DNA of 36,513 nucleotides from NCBI GenBank assembly GCA_031256675.1, contig JAIRQC010000072.1, positions 1 through 36,513 of the forward strand. The letters are read 5' to 3'. The position numbers and the translations under genes are program-made. A model generated the notes under the pieces. The model was not told where the DNA came from, did not search any database, and saw only the letters and a list, made by a program, of their open reading frames with translations. Numbering within the stretch: position 1 is the first letter of the stretch; every line of letters starts with the position of its first letter. Positions 1-9,200 of this stretch are shown one piece after another. Origin of the DNA: Rikenellaceae bacterium. Lineage in GTDB: Bacteria > Bacteroidota > Bacteroidia > Bacteroidales > Rikenellaceae.

Positions 1-664
1 ACAAAATGGCTGTCGAGGTTCTTTTCGACAGACGCCTTGGCTCTCTCCTGGCTGCTGGCCTGACTTTCAAGCGATTGGCTTTTTTGGACTGTCGATGCGC
101 CCATGCAGCATCTCGACTGCCTCCGACGTATCTATATGGTCTGGCGGGCGGTGGGGCGAGGCGTATCGCCGCCCTTGCCGGAGGCTGTAACTTCATCGGC
201 GCGGAGCGTCGGGCCGGCGACAACAGAAGTAATTCGTGTGCAATTTTTTAAACCGACTGCGGTTCAAACCTGTTAAAAGAGGATCATTGCATGTATTTCA
301 AAGGGCACGCCGCTCAAATGGAGCGCACCGAAGAAAAGATGATGACATTATAGATAACTGGGGCGTTGAAAATATATATTTCAGGGCCATAACAGCTGTT
401 TACGCCTTTGACAGCCTGCACAACCTGCACAGCAAAATTGTCATGTAATCCCTAAAGATCACATAAAACTTAGCCGTCATGCCTCTCCTGTCGAGACATG
501 GCGGCCCATGCGCAAATATAATCATCACCGCAACCACAGCTACAACTGCAACCGGCAATCACAGCCGCAAGCACAACTATGACAACAACTGTAACCGGCA
601 GCCACAACAACCACAACAACCGCAACCGGCAATCGACAACCACAGCCGCAGTCACAACTGCAAC
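1..664. other. gene-free stretch downstream of the GH57 gene
   Basis: No supportable gene lies here. Short open frames exist on both strands near the left edge, but none shows a recognisable domain, promoter or start context. The minus-strand frame entering from the left edge could be the tail of something outside the window; this cannot be decided. The right end (527-668) is a CA-rich simple repeat, listed separately. No terminator hairpin with a T-run was found after the GH57 stop codon. Confidence 0.5.
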
Positions 665-668
665 CTAC
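527..668. repeat. CAA/CAC-rich degenerate simple repeat
   Basis: About 140 nt built almost wholly from CAA, CAC, CCG and GCA triplets on the plus strand, with very few T. A longer unit containing GCAACCGGCAATC followed by ACAGCCGCA recurs twice with variants. It abuts the stop codon of the GH57 gene (TAG read on the minus strand, 665-667). It reads as an expanded microsatellite rather than coding sequence, since the frames through it give only simple-sequence peptides. Confidence 0.7.
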
Positions 669-1852
669 ACCCGTTTGTCCAGCTCTATAATGAAGTCGCT
701 CAACACGTTCATGTAGTTGATGAACGCTTCGTAGGCCGAGTCGTAGGGGTTGAAGTAGCTGTGGACGTCGCCGTCGGAGAACCACTTGGTGGCCATGTAA
801 TAGAAGTGGTCGGAACACTGCATGAACTGCCAGACGTAGCTGAAATCGGGGTCGGCAATCTGCTTAACCTTCTCGCGCTGGGCGTACAGCGTTTGGAACG
901 CCTCGTTTTGGAGCTCGTTGCCCAGCCACGCGGTGACGTCGCGCTCCTCGTCGGCCCACGACATGGCGTGCGGCGAGTGGAGCACCGACACGGGTTGCAG
1001 CCGCGCCGCCGCCTCGCTCACTGTGGCAAATTGCACCTTGCCGCTCGCTACGGCCACACGGGGCAGACGGTCCATAAACTCGAAAATGCCGGTGTCGGGC
1101 TTCTGATGCTCGCCGAAGGTCTCGTAATCCATGAACAGGTTGACAACATCGCCCGGCATATCCTCCGCCGTGAGCCACGACAGGAACTTGTCGGCCGTCA
1201 GCGGCCACTGGTCCCACCCGCGCGCCGAAAAGCGGAACGCAATGTCGTCGCTCAACTTGTAGTTCCGCAACAGCAGGTGCATCTTCTGGTCGAGCGCCGC
1301 GGCATAGACATAGTTCGGACTTTTCCACCCCAGCACGTGTTTTGCCCCCTCGGCGAGCATCGTCCGGAAGCCCATTTGCGCAACTATCTCCCCTATCCGG
1401 TCGGAATAGATGAGCTCCGTATTGCGGAAAGCCCGCGGTCGCTGGCCGAACTCTTTCTCTATCAGCGCAGAGTGCATCTCCACCTGATCGCGGAACTCCT
1501 CCTCGTCGATCAGCGAGGCCAGCGAATGCGAATAGGTCTCCGCCAGAAATTCCACACATCCCGTTGCAGCCAGCTCCCTGAAACTCTCCAGCACCTGCGG
1601 AGCATACTCGCGGAACTGCCCTATCGCCGACCCCGTAATGGAGAACGACGCTTTGAACGCTCCGCCGCACTCCTTTATCAACCTCAGCAGCAGCGCGTTC
1701 ATCGGCAGATACCCCTCTGCGGCAACCCTCTGCATGATAGCCCGATTGGCCACATCGTCCAGATAGTTATGGTCGCGGCCCATGTTGAAAAACCGATACC
1801 GTTTGAGCCTCAACGGCTGATGCACCTGAAAGTAAAAACAGACAGTTTTCAT
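665..1852 (-). CDS. glycoside hydrolase family 57 protein (alpha-amylase/4-alpha-glucanotransferase type)
   Basis: A cytoplasmic GH57 enzyme of 395 residues with no signal peptide, expected to hydrolyse or transfer alpha-1,4-glucan chains. The start is set at the ATG before KTVCFYFQVHQP: GH57 proteins begin with this strand, and the 36 upstream in-frame residues are Arg/Lys-rich and unlike the family. The family motifs are visible: the HQP motif near residues 11-13; the NTELIYSD motif with E146 as the likely nucleophile; and the MDYETFGEH motif with D242 as the likely acid/base. It is the last gene of a minus-strand cluster after a GT4 glycosyltransferase (56-nt gap) and a debranching enzyme, an arrangement common in Bacteroidales. 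Hydrolase versus glucanotransferase activity cannot be decided from sequence. The 3' end runs into a CAA-rich repeat. Confidence 0.93.
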   Translation of the reverse strand: MKTVCFYFQVHQPLRLKRYRFFNMGRDHNYLDDVANRAIMQRVAAEGYLPMNALLLRLIKECGGAFKASFSITGSAIGQFREYAPQVLESFRELAATGCVEFLAETYSHSLASLIDEEEFRDQVEMHSALIEKEFGQRPRAFRNTELIYSDRIGEIVAQMGFRTMLAEGAKHVLGWKSPNYVYAAALDQKMHLLLRNYKLSDDIAFRFSARGWDQWPLTADKFLSWLTAEDMPGDVVNLFMDYETFGEHQKPDTGIFEFMDRLPRVAVASGKVQFATVSEAAARLQPVSVLHSPHAMSWADEERDVTAWLGNELQNEAFQTLYAQREKVKQIADPDFSYVWQFMQCSDHFYYMATKWFSDGDVHSYFNPYDSAYEAFINYMNVLSDFIIELDKRV

Positions 1853-1908
1853 ACTTTTTTCTTTTTTGTTCTCTCCATTGTGTGCGGGGCGGCAGGCAGG
1901 TTTTACGA

Positions 1909-3195
1909 TTAAAGGCAGGATTCGTAAACCTGTTTTACTTCGGCGGCGGCGTTGTCCCATTTGAGGCCGGTGACCTCTTCGAGCCCTTTTTTTGCGAACA
2001 TGTCGGATAGGGCCGGATATTTTATGAGGGCGTAGATGGCGTCGGCCATGGCGTCAACGTCCCAGTAGTCGACCTTTACGGCGTAGTCGAGGACTTCGGC
2101 CACGCCCGATTGCTTGGATATTATGACCGGAACGTTGGATTTCATCGCTTCAAGAGGGGAGATGCCGAAGGGCTCTGAGACGGAGGGCATGACATAAACG
2201 TCCGACATCGAGAACATTTTCTGCACGTCGTCGCCTTTGAGGAATCCGGTGAAGTGGAAGCGGTCGGCAATGCCGAGACGGGCGACGCGACGGATGACAT
2301 GGTTGAGCATGTCGCCGCTGCCGGCCATTACGAAACGGACGTTGGGCAGCTTTTTGAGCACTTTGGCGGAGGCCTCGACGAAGTAGTCGGGCCCCTTCTG
2401 ATAGGTTATGCGGCCGAGGAAGGTGACGATCTTGTCGTCCACGCCGCGCTCGACCGCCGTCCCGTCGGACTGGGCGAAACGGACGGCGTTGTGCACCGTG
2501 ACCACCTTTTCGGGCGCAATACCGTACTTCTCGACGACGATGCTGCGGGTGAGGTTGCTCACGGCTATCACGCGGTCGGCGGCCTCCATGCCTGCGCGTT
2601 CGATGTTGTAGACGCTCTGGTTGACGTTCTCGCCGCTGCGGTCGAACTCCGTGGCGTGCATGTGCACGACCAGCGGCTTGCCCGACGCCCGTTTGGCCGC
2701 TATGCCGGCGTAATATGTAAGCCAGTCGTGGGCGTGGACTACGTCGAACTGCCCGTCAAGGTCGCGGGCCACCTGCGCCGCCACGAGGGCGTAACGCGCT
2801 ACCTCTTCCATCAGGTTGGCCCCGTATTTGCCCGAGAACGTGTAGCGTCCGCGCCACAGGTCGCGCCGGTCGACCTCGACGCCCGCCCTGCGGTGCAGCT
2901 CGGATTCGGAGACGAACTCTTCGGGCGAGATGTATGGCGTCATGTTCGAGTCGACATGGATGAAGGTGATCTTCTCCCAGAGTTCGGTCTCGACGGTCTC
3001 GCCGAACGAGGTCTCTACGTCGCTGGCGTTGACGACCCGCACAAAACGCTGATCTTCATCGCCGTATGCGTGTGGCATAACAAACGTCACCTGCACGTCG
3101 CACTTGGCCAGCGCGCGCGTCAGTCCGTAGCACGCCGTACCCAGCCCCCCCGCTATGTGGGGAGGGAACTCCCATCCGAACATCAAGACTCTCAT
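1909..3195 (-). CDS. GT4-family glycosyltransferase, glycogen synthase-like
   Basis: A 428-residue GT-B fold glycosyltransferase. The N-terminus (GWEFPPHIAGGLGTACYGL) carries the Gly-rich loop of the glycogen/sucrose synthase-like GT4 group. The C-terminal half has the GT4 nucleotide-sugar signature with its paired glutamates (SEPFGISPLEAMKSNVPVI, around residues 335-355). It is predicted to be cytoplasmic. It sits between the debranching enzyme (98 nt upstream) and the GH57 enzyme (56 nt downstream), so a role in making or remodelling alpha-glucan is likely. The donor sugar and product are inferred from context only. Many such genes are annotated simply as glycosyltransferase family 4. The ATG opens directly on the conserved first beta strand (MRVLMFGWEF), which supports the start. 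Confidence 0.93.
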   Translation of the reverse strand: MRVLMFGWEFPPHIAGGLGTACYGLTRALAKCDVQVTFVMPHAYGDEDQRFVRVVNASDVETSFGETVETELWEKITFIHVDSNMTPYISPEEFVSESELHRRAGVEVDRRDLWRGRYTFSGKYGANLMEEVARYALVAAQVARDLDGQFDVVHAHDWLTYYAGIAAKRASGKPLVVHMHATEFDRSGENVNQSVYNIERAGMEAADRVIAVSNLTRSIVVEKYGIAPEKVVTVHNAVRFAQSDGTAVERGVDDKIVTFLGRITYQKGPDYFVEASAKVLKKLPNVRFVMAGSGDMLNHVIRRVARLGIADRFHFTGFLKGDDVQKMFSMSDVYVMPSVSEPFGISPLEAMKSNVPVIISKQSGVAEVLDYAVKVDYWDVDAMADAIYALIKYPALSDMFAKKGLEEVTGLKWDNAAAEVKQVYESCL

Positions 3196-3293
3196 GACGG
3201 TAATTATTTATGTTACCCCGAACGCAGTGAAATGTGCCTTAGCTGTTTTTCCGAGAAAAATTCGCCGGCCCGCTTCGCCCGTAATAACAGTCA

Positions 3294-5213
3294 TTATCTA
3301 TATTCCTCTATCATCTGATTGATCCTCAACACCGCCCCGACGCTCCAGGCCTGCGAGACGGCCCCTCGTGGCATGTGCGGGGGATCGCCGTCGTAGATCT
3401 CGGATATTGAGCCTATTCCGGCCGTGTTTATGTCCTCCTCGAAATTCTGCACGATCTCCTCGGCCCTTGCAAGCCATGCCTTGCCGTATATGTTGATGTT
3501 GGCCTTCACGAAAAATTCGAGCAGCCACGGCCACACCGTTCCCTGGTGGTACTGCCGGTCGCGCGTGGGCTGGTCGCCCTCGTAACGCCCCTCGTAGAGT
3601 TTGTTGCGTGGCGAGAGGGTGCGCAAGCCTTTGGGCGTGAGCAGGTGACGCTCGACCACGCCGATGACCGAGACAATCTGCTCCTGCATGAGCATCGTGT
3701 TGTCCAGCGCGCAGGCTATGATCTGGTTGGGACGGATGAAGAAGTTAGCCTGATCGGCGTTGACATAGTCGGCCAGATAGCCATCTTTCAGCCAGAAAGC
3801 CTCGATGAACGATTTGCGCAGGCGATCGGGCAACTCTCTGTACCGGGTCGTGAACGCCCTGTCGCGCGCCTCGCCGGCAAGCCGCAGGGCATAGCACAGT
3901 GCGTTATACCACAGGGCGTTGATCTCCACCTGATAGCCGTCGCGCCCCGTTGTGGCAACGCCGTCGACCATCGCGTCCATCCACGTCAGGGCGCGGTCGG
4001 GGCTCGACGCCCACACCATGCCGTTGCCATGCACCGCGATAATGCCCTGTATGCCCGCCATATAGGCCTCGATGATCCCCTTCATCACCGAACCGTAACT
4101 TTTCCATATCTCTTTCGGGCCAACCTGCCGTTCAAGCTGTTGCAGCGTCCAGAAGAACCACAACGGTGCGTCGACCGAGTTGAACGCATCGCCCATATTG
4201 GGAAACAGCCCCCCGCGCATCTCGGAGACCATCGTGTCGATCACCGCGCGGCAGCTCTCCAAGCCTCCCTGCGTCAGCGTGACGCCGGGCAGGGCGATGA
4301 ACGTGTCGCGGCCCCAGCGTCCGAACCACGGAAAGCCCGCCACCACCTCCGTCCGCGAGCCGTGGCGCACGATAAACTGTCGGGCCGAGTGGCGCAGGCA
4401 CGACAGGAAGTCGATCTTGTCGCTGCGGCGTGCCACCTCGGCGGCGAAATCCTCATCGAGCCGCGCCGGGTCGACCTGCTCGGTCGAACAGGAGAATATG
4501 ATGCTTTGTCCCTTTTCGATAGGGGTCTCGAAATAGCCGGGCGTCAGCAGATCTTCGTGGGCCGGATAGCCACGGTCAAGCTCCTCGCGATATTCGAAAT
4601 TGTAGTACCAGTCGGGCGCGGCGGCAAATTCGGCCCCCGTCGTCTGCATGTAGAGCCACGGGAAGTCGCTGTACATGCAGCATCTGACCCCTCCCTCGAC
4701 CGGGGTCGAACGTCCGTCGGCGAACATGTTGGCCCGCCCCACCGTATGGACGTTCCTGAAAGCGAGAAATGGCCTGAGTTTGAGCGTCGTAGGCGAATGG
4801 GCTTCCATCAGCGTATAGCGGATCAGCAACTGCGTGCGCGAATGGATCCAGAGCATCTCCTTGCGCAGCACCACGCCACCAACGCGGTAAGTGATCGTCG
4901 GGCAGGGCGTATAGGTAAAGTCCGTGATATATTTGTGCCCGCGCGGCTCGTAGGTTCCCGGAAAGCGGTGGATTGCCAGGTTGAACGACTGGTCGTGCTG
5001 CACCACCGTCTCGTCGAGCGAGGAGAGCAGCACATAATTGGCCTCGCACGAATCGTCTATCGGGCAGACCACCAGCCCGTGGTATTTCCGTGTATTGCAG
5101 CACACGATGGTCGTGCTCATATACCCCCCTGCCCGGTTCGTCGCCAGCATCTCACGTTTCAACGAATACTCCAGGTTGCCCAAAAGGCCCTTGTCGAAAT
5201 CCAAAACAGACAT
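3294..5213 (-). CDS. glycogen debranching enzyme (amylo-alpha-1,6-glucosidase family)
   Basis: A 639-residue debranching enzyme of the archaeal/bacterial GDE type, predicted to remove alpha-1,6-linked glucose at glycogen branch points in the cytoplasm. The N-terminal GDE_N-type beta domain opens with LATNRAGGYMSTTIVCCNTRKYHGLVV. The C-terminal (alpha/alpha)6 barrel has the conserved GRWGRDTFIALPG motif near residue 300 and RQYHQGTVWPWLLEFFV near residue 555. Length is normal for the bacterial single-activity form; it lacks the separate transferase domain of eukaryotic GDE. It is the first gene of the three-gene minus-strand cluster with GT4 and GH57. No TAnnTTTG promoter box was found in the AT-rich 200 nt upstream, so its promoter remains unlocated. 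Confidence 0.95.
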   Translation of the reverse strand: MSVLDFDKGLLGNLEYSLKREMLATNRAGGYMSTTIVCCNTRKYHGLVVCPIDDSCEANYVLLSSLDETVVQHDQSFNLAIHRFPGTYEPRGHKYITDFTYTPCPTITYRVGGVVLRKEMLWIHSRTQLLIRYTLMEAHSPTTLKLRPFLAFRNVHTVGRANMFADGRSTPVEGGVRCCMYSDFPWLYMQTTGAEFAAAPDWYYNFEYREELDRGYPAHEDLLTPGYFETPIEKGQSIIFSCSTEQVDPARLDEDFAAEVARRSDKIDFLSCLRHSARQFIVRHGSRTEVVAGFPWFGRWGRDTFIALPGVTLTQGGLESCRAVIDTMVSEMRGGLFPNMGDAFNSVDAPLWFFWTLQQLERQVGPKEIWKSYGSVMKGIIEAYMAGIQGIIAVHGNGMVWASSPDRALTWMDAMVDGVATTGRDGYQVEINALWYNALCYALRLAGEARDRAFTTRYRELPDRLRKSFIEAFWLKDGYLADYVNADQANFFIRPNQIIACALDNTMLMQEQIVSVIGVVERHLLTPKGLRTLSPRNKLYEGRYEGDQPTRDRQYHQGTVWPWLLEFFVKANINIYGKAWLARAEEIVQNFEEDINTAGIGSISEIYDGDPPHMPRGAVSQAWSVGAVLRINQMIEEYR

Positions 5214-5435
5214 TTGCGCAAATTATTATTGAAAGTTTGTTTGAAATTCAGTCATCAAAATCAGGTTTTGCCCCTGAAATTCAGGCAAACTCCGATTTCG
5301 GTAACGAATTTAAGCAAAAAAATATTCCGAAACAACAATTTGCGCAAAAAAATTATTTTTTAGGCCATAATTCATGCGGAGCAGGGGGATATATCACAGT
5401 GAGGAGTGAGAATTGTTCGTCGCGAAGCGGAGAAT

Positions 5436-5516
5436 AATCACCGACCGGAGCTGCTTGATCGCCCGCGAGGTGACTGCGCCACCTCGCGGCGGCAAGCGAT
5501 CAGCGGAGGGAGGTAA
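5436..5516 (+). repeat. intergenic repeat module, copy A
   Basis: Starts with AATCACCGAC and ends with GCGGAGGGAGGTAA. Related modules start at 5704 (plus), 6095 (minus) and 6178 (minus). The closing 14-mer recurs perfectly in reverse at 6114-6127. A CCTCGCGG/CCGCGAGG hairpin lies in the middle. No protein frame is conserved between copies, so it looks like a non-coding dispersed repeat. Confidence 0.6.
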
Positions 5517-5525
5517 CTGAGAAAT

Positions 5526-5879
5526 GATTTTCGGCCCGCAGACGGCGGAGGGGGGGCGACAGGAGCCTCAGGCGACAGAAGCAGCCCTCCGCGTGGCGCG
5601 GCTGCGGGCTGCCGGCCTTGCTCCGCAAGGCCGAACAAAACAATAAATGAGCAGTATAAGGAGGTAACTAACTGACAAGTGAGACGTGTTCGGAGCGAAG
5701 AATAATCACCGACAGGAGCAGGCTCGTCTCGCAAAGCGAGGCGCCGAACAGTGCAGTTTTGGTTAAAAAACTTTCGGCCTTGCGGAGCAAGGCCGAAAGC
5801 CCGCAGCCGCCCCCAGCTGCGGGCTGCCCGCTCTGCCTGCGGCGTCGCGACATCCTCCGCCGTCTGCGGGCCGAAAATC
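5526..5879. repeat. long imperfect inverted repeat with 26-bp perfect arms
   Basis: The arm at 5526-5551 is the exact reverse complement of 5854-5879 (26 bp, beginning GATTTTCGGCCCGCAGACGG). The similarity continues inward as an interrupted match, including a second shared block (GGCTGCGGGCT, then GGCCTTGCTCCGCAAGGCC) near 5600-5636 on one side and 5770-5809 on the other. That block is itself a hairpin. The structure resembles a small palindromic or MITE-like element, but no transposase and no target-site duplication was recognised. Confidence 0.75.
5704..5760 (+). repeat. intergenic repeat module, copy B (partial)
   Basis: Begins with AATCACCGAC (5704-5713), followed by AGGAGCAGGC as in copy D. 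It then diverges from copy A after the GCGAGGC hairpin. It lies between the arms of the long inverted repeat at 5526-5879. Confidence 0.5.
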
Positions 5880-5932
5880 GCATCGCAGTAACGCCGGCGA
5901 GCAATGACGAGTGAGAAACGAGTGTGTGACAA

Positions 5933-5993
5933 GTGTGCAATGAGTAGTGATAAATTATTAGTCATTTCTCGCTACTCACTACTCATTGCACAC
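5933..5993. repeat. 18-bp perfect inverted repeat
   Basis: GTGTGCAATGAGTAGTGA at 5933-5950 pairs perfectly with 5976-5993 across a 25-nt AT-rich loop. A nested alternative pairs AATGACGAGTG (5913-5923) with 5991-6001. No T-run follows on either strand, so a simple intrinsic terminator is unlikely. Confidence 0.75.
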
Positions 5994-6011
5994 TCGTCAT
6001 TCGTCGTTAGT

Positions 6012-6095
6012 ATGTTACCTCAATGCGCTATCTGCCCGCCGCCTCGCGGTGACTGCACCACCGCACGGACAACGAGCGGGCTCCGGTCGGTGACT
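6012..6095 (-). repeat. intergenic repeat module, copy C
   Basis: Reading on the minus strand, it begins AGTCACCGACCGGAGC and ends with a GAGGTAAC variant of the module terminus. It lies head-to-tail with copy D and in inverted orientation to copies A and B. Confidence 0.5.
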
Positions 6096-6113
6096 GTTCT
6101 TCGCATAATTTAA

Positions 6114-6178
6114 TTACCTCCCTCCGCTATCCGCCCACCGCCTCGCTTCGCAAGACGTGCCTGCTCCTGTCGGTGATT
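6114..6178 (-). repeat. intergenic repeat module, copy D
   Basis: Reading on the minus strand, it begins AATCACCGACAGGAGCAGGC and ends with the same 14-mer (GCGGAGGGAGGTAA, 6127 to 6114) as copy A. It starts directly beside the 12-bp palindrome that follows the synthase-phosphorylase stop codon. Confidence 0.55.
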
Positions 6179-6204
6179 GTTCGGAGCGGAACTCCGCTCC
6201 GAAC
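6179..6204. repeat. 12-bp palindrome just past the synthase-phosphorylase stop
   Basis: GTTCGGAGCGGA (6179-6190) and its reverse complement (6193-6204) are separated by 2 nt. The palindrome ends one base from the stop codon of the minus-strand gene (6206-6208). It can form a very stable hairpin and may stop transcription or protect the 3' end. No U-tract follows on the minus strand, so it is not a canonical intrinsic terminator. Confidence 0.6.
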
Positions 6205-6205
6205 A

Positions 6206-9200
6206 TCAAGCCCATTTGACCAGTGCGAAGTCCATACGGTGGGGGAGCATCGGGTTTTTGGGGAACACGCGCATTGCGAGTTCGAAGTAACCGGTGCGGT
6301 CGGGCATGGAGTCGACGGTGTAGCGGGCCAGACGGCCCTCGACGGACTGGAAGCGCAACTCATTGCTGGCTATTATCTTTATGTCGCGCCCGCCGTCGCC
6401 CTTTGTGGCGACGACCATCTCGACGCCGATCTCGTCGGGGCTCAGGCCGTTGATGTCGACCACGACCTCGAGGTTGTACTTGCGCCCGAAGACTATGGCC
6501 TCCTTGCCGACATTGAACTGTTTGACGCTGACCACATTGATCTTGTCCCATGCCGCGCTTACGCGACGTTTCCACGCGGCGATCTCGCGGGCCGCCCGAT
6601 AGTCGGATGCGACGAGCGACCTTTTACGCGCGAAGAGTTTGTCGTAGAACCGCGACCTGTAGTCGGCCAGCATTCTGTTGGTGGTGAAATTGGAGGCGAC
6701 GTCGGCCACGCAGCGTTTGACGGTGGCGACCCACCCTTCGGGGATGTTGGCGGCGTTGCGGCTGTAATACAGCGGCGCTATCTCCTGTTCGATGGTGTTG
6801 TAGATCATCTCGGCGTCCATCTCGTCCTGATAACGCTGGTCGGTGAAGGTGCGCTCCATGGGCAGCATCCACCCCGCCCCCTCGCGGTAGCCCTCGACCC
6901 ACCAGCCGTCCAGCACGCTGAATTGCAGCACGCCGTTCATAACGCACTTCTCGCCGCTGGTACCGGAGGCCTCGAGCGGGCGCGTGGGGGTGTTGAGCCA
7001 TACGTCCACACCCTGTACCAGCTTGCGTGCCAGGTCGATGTCGTAGTTTTGGAGAAAGATCACCTTGCCCACGAACTGCGGCATTACCGACACCTCGACA
7101 ATGCGCTTGATGAGCTCCTGCCCCGGCTTGTCGTTGGGGTGGGCCTTGCCTGCGAAGACGAACTGCACGGGGCGGTCGGGGTTGTTGACGATGCGCGCCA
7201 GCCGTTCGAGGTCGGTGAAGAGCAGGTGGGCGCGCTTGTAGGTGGCGAAGCGGCGGGCGAAGCCGATGGTCAGCGTCTCGGGTTTGAAACTGTCCATGAT
7301 GCGCACCATCTGGTTGGGCGAGCTGAAACGAATCTGCGTCGGGTCGGCGGCGCGTTTGCGGACGTAATTGACCAGTTTCTTTTTGAGGTGCATCCGCTGA
7401 TCCCACAGATCGCCGTCGGAGATGTCGTGCACCCTCTGCCACATCGGTATGTTGTACTCTTTGCCCGAGAAGCCCTCCGCGAAATATTTCATGTAGAGCT
7501 TGCGCATTGTTCCTGCCGTCCAGGTCGGGAAGTGGACGCCGTTGGTGACGTAGCCTATGTGGAGTTCGTCCTTGAAGTATCCGGGCCACATGCTGCCGAG
7601 GATCTCCTTCGACACCTCGCCGTGGAGCCAGCTCACGCCGTTGACCTCCTGCGAGAGGTTGCAGGCGAGGAAGCTCATCGAGAAACGCTCGTTGGGGTCG
7701 GTGGTCGTGCGCCCGAGGCTCACGAACTGCTCCCATGTGATGCCGAGGCGGTCGGGGTAGTGCGACATGTACTGGCGGATCATCGACTCGGGGAAAGCGT
7801 CGTGACCTGCCGGCACGGGGGTGTGGGTGGTGAATAGCGACGAGGCGCGCACAACCTCCAGCGCCTCGCTGAACAGCAGCTTCTTGACCGCTATCAGGTT
7901 GTAGATGCGTTCGAGCCCGATGAACGCCGCGTGGCCCTCGTTGCAGTGGAAAACGTCCTGCCTGATACCCAGTTCGCGCAGCGTGCGGATGCCTCCCACG
8001 CCCAGAAGCAACTCCTGTTTGAGGCGGTTCTCCCAGTCGCCGCCGTAAAGGTGATGAGTTATCGAGCGATCCTCTTCGAGGTTGAGTTCGTGGTCGGTGT
8101 CGAGCAGGTAGAGCTCCGTGCGGCCCACCTCGCATTTCCAGATACGGGCCGTGACCGTCCGTCCGGGGAAAGCGATGCGGATGCTGCTCCAGTTGCCCTC
8201 GGCGTCGCGCACCGGGGTGACGGGCAGTTTCGAGAAGTTCTGCGTCTCGTAGGCCGCCTCCTGCATCCCCTGCGCCGAGAGCCGCTGGGTGAAGTAGCCG
8301 TATTTATAGAGCAGCCCAACTGCCACCATCGGCACGTTCATGTCGCTGGCCTCTTTGAGGTAGTCGCCCGCGAGGATGCCCAGCCCCCCCGAATATATCT
8401 TCAACGAGTGGTGCAGGCCGTACTCCATGCTGAAATAGGCGATTTTGGGCCCTTTGGCCTCCTTTTTCTCGGCCATGTATGCTGTGAAGTGGGCGTAGAC
8501 CTCGTCCATTCTGGCGAGGAATGCCCCGTCATGCTCCAGCTCCTGCATCCGTGTGAAGCTCAGGTTGTCGAGGAAGTCGATCGGGTTCTTCTCGCACTCT
8601 GCCCAGAGCTTGGGGTCAATGTACTCGAACAGTTCGTGGGCCCCGAGCGTCCAGCTCCACCAGAGGTTTTTGGAGAGCGTGTCGAGCGGCGCCAGCCTGT
8701 CGGGGAGCCTCTTTTCGACTATCATGCTGATCCAGCGCGGGGTGTTGCTGACGATCTGCTGGCGGACGAAGTTTATCTGCTCCGCCGGCGCGCCCGCCTC
8801 GCTGTAAATGAGTTTGTGCGACCGTTCGGTCATCTTGTGCAACGCCAGCCGGTAGGCCTCGTCGTAGTATGCCACCAGGTTCTCCCACAGTGCGATCTTC
8901 GAGATCTCGAGGGCCGACGAGCGGTAGAGGGCGTAGATCTTCTGCTCCATCGCGGCGAACTTGACGATGGAGGCGGCGATACCCTCGACGATCTCGCCGT
9001 CGTTGTCGTCGGTGCGGGCAAGCACCTCCACCCCCTTGTGTTCGGGCAGATGGCTGTCGACCCACAGGCCGAAGCCGGCCAGCGTGGTGGTGACGGTCGG
9101 CACCGAGAAGGCGATGCTTTCGAGAGGCGTGTAGCCCCAGGGCTCGTAGTATGAGGCGAATACCGTCACGTCCATTCCGGCGAGCAGCTCGTAGTAACCC

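Larger units (their letters stand above)
5214..6205. other. repeat-dense intergenic region between the two glucan loci
   Basis: 992 nt with no credible gene. It lies downstream of the synthase-phosphorylase gene and upstream of the debranching-enzyme operon, both on the minus strand. The first 170 nt (5214-5390) are AT-rich and probably hold the operon leader and promoter. The remainder is a patchwork of inverted and direct repeats (separate entries): a 26-bp perfect inverted repeat, four copies of an ATCACCGAC-headed module, an 18-bp hairpin, and a 12-bp palindrome one base past the glgP-like stop codon. Confidence 0.7.

Noticed and set aside
1-251. Possible partial gene at the left edge
   Set aside because: Frames on both strands are open over only about 80 codons with no domain; the sequence beyond the edge is needed.
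479-1912. Long plus-strand open frame opposite the GH57 gene
   Set aside because: It is the antisense shadow of a gene with clear GH57 motifs; the translation has no domain and starts inside the CAA repeat.
5214-5400. Promoter of the debranching-enzyme operon
   Set aside because: AT-rich with TA and TTTG elements, but none with the correct two-base spacing of TAnnTTTG.
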